Below are positions 6,882 through 12,485 of a stretch of DNA of 23,248 nucleotides, in pieces. Each line of letters begins with the position of its first letter. Within the stretch, counting starts at the first letter, position 1. This DNA comes from JAZGBC01 sp036444495 (GTDB taxonomy: Bacteria > Pseudomonadota > Alphaproteobacteria > Kiloniellales > J153): assembly GCA_036444495.1 (NCBI GenBank), contig JAZGBC010000066.1, positions 1-23,248 on the forward strand, written 5' to 3'. The notes below the pieces were generated by a model. It saw only the letters and a program-made list of their open reading frames with translations. It was not told the DNA's origin and did no database searches. Position numbers and translations under genes: made by a program.

Positions 6882-7016
6882 GTGTTCAGATCGGTCACGG
6901 AAAGCCGGCGGACATCCACGCATAAGCGCGTGCTGCACTACGCGGAGGGGATGCTGATCGCCGCCGGCGTCTGCGCCTTGCTGCTGATCGGACTCGGCTG
7001 GCTCGCCGGGTCGTAG
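6882..7016 (+). CDS. 44-residue single-pass membrane peptide
   Basis: A small gene beginning with GTG and ending with TAG at 7014-7016. The peptide starts FRSVTESRRTSTHKRV (basic, cytoplasmic) and continues into one hydrophobic helix (about residues 24-42, rich in Leu, Ile, Ala and Gly) ending in GS. Support is contextual: a GGGAGGT ribosome-binding site four bases before GTG, and a TATAAT promoter at 6823. It does not resemble a family I know by name. By the positive-inside rule the N-terminus is cytoplasmic. It lies divergent from the cytochrome c gene and convergent with the CheY-like gene. Such peptides often act as small regulators or subunits of membrane complexes, but nothing here identifies a partner. 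Confidence 0.6.
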   Translation: MFRSVTESRRTSTHKRVLHYAEGMLIAAGVCALLLIGLGWLAGS

Positions 7017-7035
7017 GAGAAGGCGGCAAGAACCG

Positions 7036-7464
7036 CTAGATCGCGTAGCCCACCGCGGCTTCGATCTGCTTTTTCAAATCATCCGCCGAGATCGGCTTGG
7101 TCAGCACGACGGTGGCGCCGACCTGCTCGGTGACCTCGTGCACCAAGGTATCCTGCTCACCCGTTAGGATGATGACCGGCGTCGCGCGCCGATCCGGATT
7201 ATCGTCGTGGCGCAGCTTGGTGCAGAACTGCATGCCGTCCATCTTATCCATGTGCAGATCGCAAATGATCACATCGGGGGGTTCGAACCCGGCCGTGCGC
7301 AGCAGTGCGAGCGCTGCTTCCCCGTTTTCGGCATCGCTCACCTGCTCGATGCCGATCTGGGCGAGCAGGCGGCGTACGATCTCGCGCATGGTCTTATGGT
7401 CGTCGATGACCAGGACTCGGATATCGTTGGCGTGATCCTGCGGCATGATTTGACGGGTACCCAT
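7036..7464 (-). CDS. Stand-alone CheY-like response regulator receiver
   Basis: A 142-residue protein consisting of one receiver domain. The acidic pocket is Asp21-Asp22 (VIDDHK), the phosphoacceptor is Asp69 (IICDLHM), the switch threonine is Thr101 (ILTGE) and the conserved lysine is Lys123 (LTKP). No output domain follows, so it would signal by protein contact as CheY or a phosphorelay intermediate does. No histidine kinase is present in the window. Two starts are possible, 7464 and 7446; neither has a clear Shine-Dalgarno sequence. The upstream start is only 24 nt from the 3' end of tRNA-Glu on the same strand, so it may be transcribed by read-through from the tRNA. Confidence 0.88.
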   Translation of the reverse strand: MGTRQIMPQDHANDIRVLVIDDHKTMREIVRRLLAQIGIEQVSDAENGEAALALLRTAGFEPPDVIICDLHMDKMDGMQFCTKLRHDDNPDRRATPVIILTGEQDTLVHEVTEQVGATVVLTKPISADDLKKQIEAAVGYAI

Positions 7465-7488
7465 GACGTTCGCGGGAGGCGGAAAAAC

Positions 7489-7564
7489 TGGCGTCCCCTA
7501 GGGGAGTCGAACCCCTGTTTCCGGCGTGAGAGGCCAGCGTCCTAGGCCACTAGACGAAGGGGAC
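7489..7564 (-). tRNA. tRNA-Glu (CTC)
   Basis: A 76-nt cloverleaf on the minus strand. The acceptor stem pairs GTCCCCT with AGGGGAC, followed by discriminator G and an encoded CCA. The anticodon arm is CTGGC, loop CTCTCAC, GCCGG, placing CTC at positions 34-36. The T-arm is CAGGGGTTCGACTCCCCTA. Directly after CCA comes GTTTTT, which may help termination or processing. Confidence 0.96.
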
Positions 7565-7587
7565 GTGAAGCGGCCGCCACGGCACTT

Positions 7588-7616
7588 GATGTAGCGAACC
7601 CGGACTTTCCTGGCAA
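7588..7616 (-). promoter_or_regulatory. Possible promoter of tRNA-Glu
   Basis: On the minus strand TTGCCA (7616-7611) is followed after 17 nt by TACATC (7593-7588), about 24 nt before the mature tRNA 5' end. The -35 and spacing are good; the -10 is weak (three of six). Confidence 0.3.
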
Positions 7617-7641
7617 GGGGCGCGGGGCCGGTTGGCGCGGC

Positions 7642-8700
7642 TTACGCCCGGGCGCGGCTGGCCTGGGCGCCGTCGGCCAACTCCCGCGCCGTGGTCAGGA
7701 AGCGCTCCACGTCCTCGGGATCGCTGTTGAAGGAGGTGACCAGGCGCAGCTCGCGGTTCTCCTCGGGCCCCCAGCGGTAGACCCCGAAGCCCGCTTCCAG
7801 GAGCCCGCCGATCACGGCCTCGGGCAGGCGGGGGAAAAGCTCGTTGGCCTCCACCGGATGGCAGAGCTCCACGCCCGGCAGTCGCGCCAACCCCTCGGCC
7901 AGGCGCGCCGCCATGGCGTTGGCGTGGCGCGCGTTTTCGAGCCAGAGATCGTCGCTCAGGTAGGCCGCGAGCTGGGCCGAGAGGAAGCGCATCTTGGAAA
8001 ACAGGTGCCCGCCGCGCTTGCGCCGGTACGGCAAGGCCTCGGCAAGCTCCGGCTTGAACAGGAGCACCGCCTCGGCGGCCAGCGCGCCGTTCTTGGTGGC
8101 GCCGAAGGAGAGCGCCTCCACCCCCGCTTTCCAGGTCAACTCGGCCGGGCTGCAGCCGAGCGAGACCAGGGCGTTGGCGAAGCGCGCCCCGTCCAGGTGC
8201 AGGCCCAGGTCATGGGCGCGCGCCACCTCGGCGATGGCGGCGGTCTCATCGGGCGTATAGACCGTGCCCGCCTCGGTCGCATTGGTGAGACTCACCGCGG
8301 CGGGTTGAACGGCATGCACGAAGCCCACTCCCTTGATCGCCGCGGAAAGACCGCCGGGTGAAATCTTGCCGTGTTCGCCGGGCAGCAGCACCAGCTTGGC
8401 GCCGCCGGTGTAGAACTCGGGCGCGCCGCACTCGTCCACCTCGATATGCGATCCCTCGTGGCAGTAGACCGCGCCGTAGGGCGGGACCATGACGGAAAGC
8501 GAGAGCACGTTGGCCGCCGTGCCCGTGGCCACGGGGAAGACCGCCACGTCGGTCTCGAAGACCTCGGCGAAGCGCGCCGTCAGCGCCTTCGTGATCTCGT
8601 CGTCGCCGTAGGGATTGGCCGAGCCCTGGCCGGCGGCCTCCAGCGCGCGCAGGATCTCGGGCGCGGCGCCGCTGGCGTTGTCGGAGCGAAAGTTCACCAT
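7642..8700 (-). CDS. ltaE: Low-specificity L-threonine aldolase family (PLP enzyme)
   Basis: A 352-residue fold-type I PLP enzyme of the threonine aldolase/beta-eliminating lyase family, which splits L-threonine or L-allo-threonine to glycine and acetaldehyde. N-terminal FRSDNASGAAPEIL and NPYGDDEITKAL are family hallmarks. HEGSHIEVDECGAPEF lies near the cofactor ring, HLDGARFANA supplies Asp170 to the pyridine nitrogen, and Lys203 in SFGATKNGAL forms the Schiff base. The length is typical. The start is the ATG at 8700; there is no Shine-Dalgarno sequence, but TATAAA lies only 8 nt upstream, so the mRNA may be leaderless. It is alone in its transcription unit, downstream of a small anchored protein on the same strand. 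Substrate preference cannot be read. Confidence 0.9.
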   Translation of the reverse strand: MVNFRSDNASGAAPEILRALEAAGQGSANPYGDDEITKALTARFAEVFETDVAVFPVATGTAANVLSLSVMVPPYGAVYCHEGSHIEVDECGAPEFYTGGAKLVLLPGEHGKISPGGLSAAIKGVGFVHAVQPAAVSLTNATEAGTVYTPDETAAIAEVARAHDLGLHLDGARFANALVSLGCSPAELTWKAGVEALSFGATKNGALAAEAVLLFKPELAEALPYRRKRGGHLFSKMRFLSAQLAAYLSDDLWLENARHANAMAARLAEGLARLPGVELCHPVEANELFPRLPEAVIGGLLEAGFGVYRWGPEENRELRLVTSFNSDPEDVERFLTTARELADGAQASRARA

Positions 8701-8708
8701 CGCAGGCG

Positions 8709-8738
8709 TTTATAGCAGAGGAACCGGGCGCCGGTCAG
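8709..8738 (-). promoter_or_regulatory. Putative promoter giving a leaderless threonine aldolase mRNA
   Basis: On the minus strand CTGACC (8738-8733), an 18-nt spacer and TATAAA (8714-8709). The -10 box ends 8 nt before the ATG at 8700, so transcription would start only one or two bases ahead of the codon. Confidence 0.45.
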
Positions 8739-8746
8739 CCGCGCGC

Positions 8747-9061
8747 TCATGGAACGGGTTTCCCGCGCAGGCGGCCCAGCACCTCGCCGCTTTCCGTATC
8801 CACCACGATCACCTGCTGGCAGCCCTGCTCCGCCGGGCCGTCCAGGCGCACGACCAGGCGGCCGCCCTCGCTACGCGCCTCGGCGATGACGCAGCCCGCG
8901 GGCAGCGGTACCGCAATCTCGCCGAATCCGTCGCCTCCCGCCCGCGCCGTGTCCCCGCCATCGGGCTGCGAAACGCGCTGGGTCACGCCGTAGACGAGCA
9001 GCCCCAGGCCCGTGAGAATGAGAATACCCATGACGATGACGAGAAGCTTGAGCCACTGCAT
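8747..9061 (-). CDS. Small membrane-anchored protein of unknown function (possibly DUF6476)
   Basis: A 104-residue protein with one N-terminal membrane helix (about residues 4-26, MQWLKLLVIVMGILIL and on) followed by a small beta-rich domain: a GFGEIAVPLPAGCVIAEA strand, RLVVRLDG and QVIVVDTESGEVLGRLRG. It recalls the short alphaproteobacterial family DUF6476 found beside rluD, an identification made from memory. The ATG at 9061 is chosen because the helix begins there; a longer frame up to 9178 would overlap rluD. It is divergent from rluD with 52 nt between starts. Two cysteines (in AGCV and QGCQ) could pair if the domain is periplasmic. No enzymatic motif is visible. Confidence 0.7.
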   Translation of the reverse strand: MQWLKLLVIVMGILILTGLGLLVYGVTQRVSQPDGGDTARAGGDGFGEIAVPLPAGCVIAEARSEGGRLVVRLDGPAEQGCQQVIVVDTESGEVLGRLRGKPVP

Positions 9062-9113
9062 GCTTTGGGTCCAGGTTACGGGCCGGCTGACCGCCCTCGG
9101 GCTGGAAGAAACC

Positions 9114-10094
9114 ATGACGACGGAAACCGCCAAGACCCACCGCTTCACCGCCGGCGAGGCCGAGGCCGGCGAGCGCATCGACCGTCTGCTCGCCGCTTGG
9201 CTGCCCGAAATCTCGCGCAGCCGCCTGAAATCCCTGATCGAAGCGGGGCGCCTGTCCGTCGGGGGCGAGACGATAAACCAGGCCTCTTACCGGGTCAAAC
9301 CGGGCCAGAACCTGGTCCTCGCCGTGCCCGAACCGGTCGACGCCACACCCCGGGCCCAGGCCATTCCACTCGATATTCTCTTCGAGGACCCCGACCTCAT
9401 CGTGATCGACAAGCCGGCCGGCCTGGTGGTCCACCCGGCCCCGGGCAATCCTGACAGGACCCTGGTCAACGCGCTCCTCGCCCATTGCGGCGACCAGCTC
9501 ACCGGCATCGGCGGCACGCGCCGCCCGGGCATCGTGCACCGCTTGGACAAGGATACGAGCGGCGTCATGGTGGCCGCCAAGAGCGAGGCCGCACACCAGG
9601 GGCTGGTCGCGGCCTTCGCCGGCCGCCGGATCGAGCGTGCCTATCTGGCGCTCGTCTGGGGCCTGCCCCAACCGCGCGCGGGCGAGATCGACGGCAACAT
9701 CGGGCGCAGCCCGCGCAACCGCAAGAAAATGGCCGTGCTCACCCGCGGCGGCCGGCCGGCGCGCACGCGCTTCCGGGTGGTCGAAGCCCTGGCCGGGGGC
9801 CAGGTCTCCCTGATCGAATGCAAGCTCATGAGCGGGCGTACGCACCAGATCCGGGTGCACCTGGCTCATAAGGGACATCCGCTTTTGGGCGATCCACTCT
9901 ACGGACGGGGCGGCGCGAACCGTCGCAAGGGCCTGCCCGAGGCGGCGCAGGAGGCGCTTGAGGCCCTTGGCCGGCAGGCGCTCCACGCCCGGCGCTTGGG
10001 CTTCAGCCACCCTGTGAGCGGAGAGAAACTCCACTTCGAGAGCGAGGTTCCGGCGGATATGCGGGCCTTGCTAGAGACTTTGCACTCGTTTTAA
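9114..10094 (+). CDS. rluD: 23S rRNA pseudouridine synthase RluD
   Basis: A 326-residue RluA-family pseudouridine synthase, which in the RluD branch modifies three uridines in helix 69 of 23S rRNA. An N-terminal S4 RNA-binding domain (about 10-75: ERIDRLLAAWLPEISRSRLK, GRLSVGGETI) is followed by the catalytic domain. The catalytic aspartate is Asp145 in GIVHRLDKDTSGVMV, matching Asp139 of E. coli RluD. LVVHPAPGN and the C-terminal SGRTHQIRVHLAHKGHPLLGDPLYG are also diagnostic. The ATG at 9114 has GGAAG five bases upstream and starts right before the S4 domain; a longer frame from 9012 lacks support. The position directly upstream of rpoH is common in alphaproteobacteria. Confidence 0.93.
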   Translation: MTTETAKTHRFTAGEAEAGERIDRLLAAWLPEISRSRLKSLIEAGRLSVGGETINQASYRVKPGQNLVLAVPEPVDATPRAQAIPLDILFEDPDLIVIDKPAGLVVHPAPGNPDRTLVNALLAHCGDQLTGIGGTRRPGIVHRLDKDTSGVMVAAKSEAAHQGLVAAFAGRRIERAYLALVWGLPQPRAGEIDGNIGRSPRNRKKMAVLTRGGRPARTRFRVVEALAGGQVSLIECKLMSGRTHQIRVHLAHKGHPLLGDPLYGRGGANRRKGLPEAAQEALEALGRQALHARRLGFSHPVSGEKLHFESEVPADMRALLETLHSF

Positions 10095-10129
10095 GATCAC
10101 GGAAACTTGACCAATTTAGTCATGTTTGC

Positions 10130-10152
10130 CTTGCCGGGCCCTTGCCACCCAT
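10130..10152 (+). promoter_or_regulatory. Candidate heat-shock-type promoter of rpoH
   Basis: CTTGCC at 10130-10135 and CCCAT at 10148-10152, separated by 12 nt, resemble the sigma-32 pattern CTTGAA plus CCCCATNT. An AT-rich run, ATAAATATATAAG (10156-10168), follows and could instead serve a housekeeping sigma. Autoregulated rpoH promoters occur in alphaproteobacteria. The match is partial. Confidence 0.3.
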
Positions 10153-10193
10153 GCCATAAATATATAAGAGATCGCTCAAATACGGGTTCAGCC

Positions 10194-10222
10194 GGCCGGC
10201 GCGAGCAGGCGGCCCGCCGGCC
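10194..10222 (+). other. Hairpin in the rpoH leader
   Basis: GGCCGGCG (10194-10201) pairs perfectly with CGCCGGCC (10215-10222) around a 13-base loop. It ends 18 nt before the ribosome-binding site AGGGG (10241-10245), so it does not hide it directly. It could stabilise the mRNA or affect ribosome access. Confidence 0.45.
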
Positions 10223-10253
10223 CAACTGACATAACGCTGAAGGGGTGACGAAA

Positions 10254-11138
10254 GTGGCTGGGCGCAGGCTTCCGGTTGCCGTAACCGAGGGCAATCTATC
10301 CCGCTATCTCCAGGATATCCGCAAGTTTCCCATGTTGGAGGCGGACGAGGAGTACATGCTGGCCAAGCGCTGGACGGAGGACGGCGACATCGAGTCGGCA
10401 CACAAGCTGGTAACCTCGCACCTGCGCCTGGTGGCCAAGATCGCCATGGGCTACCGCGGCTATGGCCTGCCGCTGTCCGAACTCATCTCCGAAGGCAACG
10501 TGGGCATGATGCAGGCGGTCAAGCGCTTCGACCCGGAGCGCGGCTTTCGCTTGGCGACCTATGCCATGTGGTGGATCCGCGCCTCGATCCAGGAATACGT
10601 CCTGCATTCCTGGTCGCTGGTGAAGATGGGCACCACGGCGGCGCAGAAAAAGCTGTTCTTCAACCTGCGCAAGCTCAAGGGCCAGATGCAGGCCATCGAC
10701 GAAGGCGACCTCCAGCCCGAGCAGGTGGCCAAGATCGCCGAAACGCTCGCCGTGTCCGAAGGCGATGTCATCGACATGAACCGGCGCTTGGCCGCGCCCG
10801 ATCATTCGCTGAACGCGCCGCTCCGCATCGACGGCGACGGGGAGTGGCAGGATTGGCTGGTCGACGAGACCGAGAGCCAGGAAACCATGCTGGCCGAATC
10901 GGAAGAGCTGGGTAAGCGCCGTAAGCTGCTCGAAGCCGCCATGGAAACGCTGAACGAGCGCGAGCGGCACATCCTTCAGGAGCGCCGCTTGCAGGACAGG
11001 CCGACCACGCTCGAGGAACTGTCCCAACAATACGGCATCAGCCGCGAACGGGTGCGTCAGATCGAGGTGCGCGCCTTCGAAAAGCTGCAAAAGGCCATTC
11101 GCAACGCGGCGATCCAGGAAAATCTGGCCAGCCAGTAA
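10254..11138 (+). CDS. rpoH: RNA polymerase heat-shock sigma factor RpoH (sigma-32)
   Basis: A 294-residue sigma-70-family factor that directs RNA polymerase to heat-shock promoters. Region 2 is intact (AHKLVTSHLRLVAKIAMGYRGYG, LISEGNVGMMQAVKRFDP, ATYAMWWIRASIQEYVL). The RpoH box QKKLFFNLRKLK separates RpoH from RpoD and RpoS. Region 4 has the helix-turn-helix TTLEELSQQYGISRERVRQIEVRAFEKL. I chose GTG at 10254: AGGGG sits eight bases upstream and the N-terminus MAGRRLPVAVTEG matches relatives; the GTG at 10245 would overlap that ribosome-binding site. The leader of about 100 nt has a strong hairpin and a possible heat-shock promoter. It follows rluD on the same strand but with a 159-nt gap, so it likely has its own promoter. 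Confidence 0.96.
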   Translation: MAGRRLPVAVTEGNLSRYLQDIRKFPMLEADEEYMLAKRWTEDGDIESAHKLVTSHLRLVAKIAMGYRGYGLPLSELISEGNVGMMQAVKRFDPERGFRLATYAMWWIRASIQEYVLHSWSLVKMGTTAAQKKLFFNLRKLKGQMQAIDEGDLQPEQVAKIAETLAVSEGDVIDMNRRLAAPDHSLNAPLRIDGDGEWQDWLVDETESQETMLAESEELGKRRKLLEAAMETLNERERHILQERRLQDRPTTLEELSQQYGISRERVRQIEVRAFEKLQKAIRNAAIQENLASQ

Positions 11139-11191
11139 CTGCTCACTAGAAACACCCTGACTTGACCATTGATTCGCTGGCCGCGCGGCAT

Positions 11192-11216
11192 TTATATCAA
11201 CGATCCTTGGTATTAG
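11192..11216 (+). repeat. Diverged solo copy of the palindromic-element terminus
   Basis: TTATATCAACGATCCTTGGT followed by ATTAG aligns without gaps to the terminus of the element at 17345-17609 and more closely to the copy at 22270-22296 (18 of 25 identical to the latter). It lies in the gap between rpoH and the next gene. Similarity is limited, so this is a probable, not certain, member. Confidence 0.4.
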
Positions 11217-11233
11217 CTGCGAGCAATGCCGCT

Positions 11234-11956
11234 ATGGCCGAACAGATTACCCAGACCAGGACCGCGCCGCCCGGAGACCCGGACATGCTGCCCAGCCTGT
11301 GGTGGCTGTGGCTGCCTATCGCCGCCATCCTCGCCCTGCTCGCCGTGGATCAACTCTTCCCGCCCGGCGCCCGCAGCTGGGTGGGCAGCGAACAGGGCCT
11401 GGTGGAGTTTCTCCACGTCGTGCTGCCGTTGGCCAGCCTGCTCGTGGCACTCCGCATGCTCTTCATGCCCGAACGGCGCCAGCACCCCTGGCTGTGGCTC
11501 TGGCTGGCGCTGGCCGCGGCCGGCTCGTTCTATGTCGCGGGAGAGGAAGCCAGCTGGGGGCAACACTACCTGCAATGGGCCACGCCGGAATCCTGGCAGG
11601 CGATCAACGACCAGGGCGAGACCAACCTGCACAACACCAGCTCCTGGTTCGACCAGAAGCCGCGCATCCTGCTCGAGTTGGGCGTGGTGATCGGCGGCAT
11701 TCTCATTCCCCTGGCCGCGCTTAGGCGGCCCGCCATCCGGCGCATGCGTTTCGCCGTCATCTTTCCGCCGCTCATTTGCCTGCCGAGCGCGCTCTTGGCC
11801 GAGATAGCACGGGCGTCCGAGCGATTGTTGGACTTGTTGGATCCGGGGACTCAGATATTCTCCCGCGCCAGCGAGGTGCAGGAGACCTACTTTTACTTCT
11901 TTATCCTGCTGTACCTGATCGTCCTGCGCCGGCGCCTGCTGGCGGGGGCCGCCTGA
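11234..11956 (+). CDS. Multi-spanning membrane protein with GEEASWGQ and QGETNLHN motifs
   Basis: A 240-residue integral membrane protein with about six hydrophobic helices (near 20-42, 56-77, 85-102, 145-165, 172-192 and 217-233). Between helices 3 and 4 it has two polar motifs, GEEASWGQ (103-110) and NDQGETNLHN (125-134), and an acidic SEVQE (213-217) before the last helix. I recall similar motif pairs in scattered uncharacterised bacterial membrane proteins; no function is known to me. The invariant-looking Glu, His and Asn could bind metal or substrate within the membrane. The start is uncertain: ATG 11234 keeps the polar N-terminus, while ATG 11285 has the better ribosome-binding site (GGAGA, 7-nt spacer). 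The gene converges with the pseudokinase operon. Confidence 0.7.
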   Translation: MAEQITQTRTAPPGDPDMLPSLWWLWLPIAAILALLAVDQLFPPGARSWVGSEQGLVEFLHVVLPLASLLVALRMLFMPERRQHPWLWLWLALAAAGSFYVAGEEASWGQHYLQWATPESWQAINDQGETNLHNTSSWFDQKPRILLELGVVIGGILIPLAALRRPAIRRMRFAVIFPPLICLPSALLAEIARASERLLDLLDPGTQIFSRASEVQETYFYFFILLYLIVLRRRLLAGAA

Positions 11957-11990
11957 CGGTCGGCGGCGATCTCTGTCCGATAACGAAATA

Positions 11991-12473
11991 TTAGCCGGCG
12001 GCCTCATCCTGCTCCCGGGCGGCCACTTCCTCACCCCAGGTCTCGATCAGGACCTGTTGCCGGCGCCGCAGCGATTGCAGCCGCGCACTAGAGGTTGCCC
12101 CGTAATAATTCGCCAGGAGGACCGGAATCATCAGATAGATCGCCCAGGCGGTGCCGGCCGACCCATAGGCCAATAGCCAGTAAAAGGGGTCGGTGGCGAT
12201 ATCCATCCCGACATCATAGGCTTGGCCGCTCCTCCAGAGTGCGGCTATCGCCGGCAGGGTGCCGCAGAAGTTGAGAAGCCCCACGGTAATCGCCAGATAC
12301 TTCTCGCGTGTGCGATCGACAAAATAGGCGACGATCGTCGGCAACATGTTGACGGCGAGAATCAGGCAAGTGGGCAGGAGAACGGCAACAACGGGAATCA
12401 GGAAAACGGCGGTCATGATGGTCTTCGAACCGCCTCTCCTTTTTCCTCGGCCTGCTCTAGCCTGTTGTGCCAT
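11991..12473 (-). CDS. Three-helix membrane protein, partner of the pseudokinase
   Basis: A 160-residue protein I cannot assign to a named family. A basic N-terminus (ARAGRGKRRGGSK) precedes three hydrophobic segments (about 21-52, 59-80 and 97-124). A cytoplasmic C-terminal helix (129-150, LQSLRRRQQVLIETWGEEV) with alternating charges may be a coiled coil. GAGGAG about 8 nt before the ATG is a good ribosome-binding site. It begins 12 nt after the stop of the pseudokinase gene on the same strand, so the two form an operon, and both are membrane proteins. I infer that they act together, with this protein as membrane partner. It might itself be a channel-like or anchoring subunit. Confidence 0.72.
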   Translation of the reverse strand: MAQQARAGRGKRRGGSKTIMTAVFLIPVVAVLLPTCLILAVNMLPTIVAYFVDRTREKYLAITVGLLNFCGTLPAIAALWRSGQAYDVGMDIATDPFYWLLAYGSAGTAWAIYLMIPVLLANYYGATSSARLQSLRRRQQVLIETWGEEVAAREQDEAAG

Positions 12474-12485
12474 CTCCGCTTCTCC

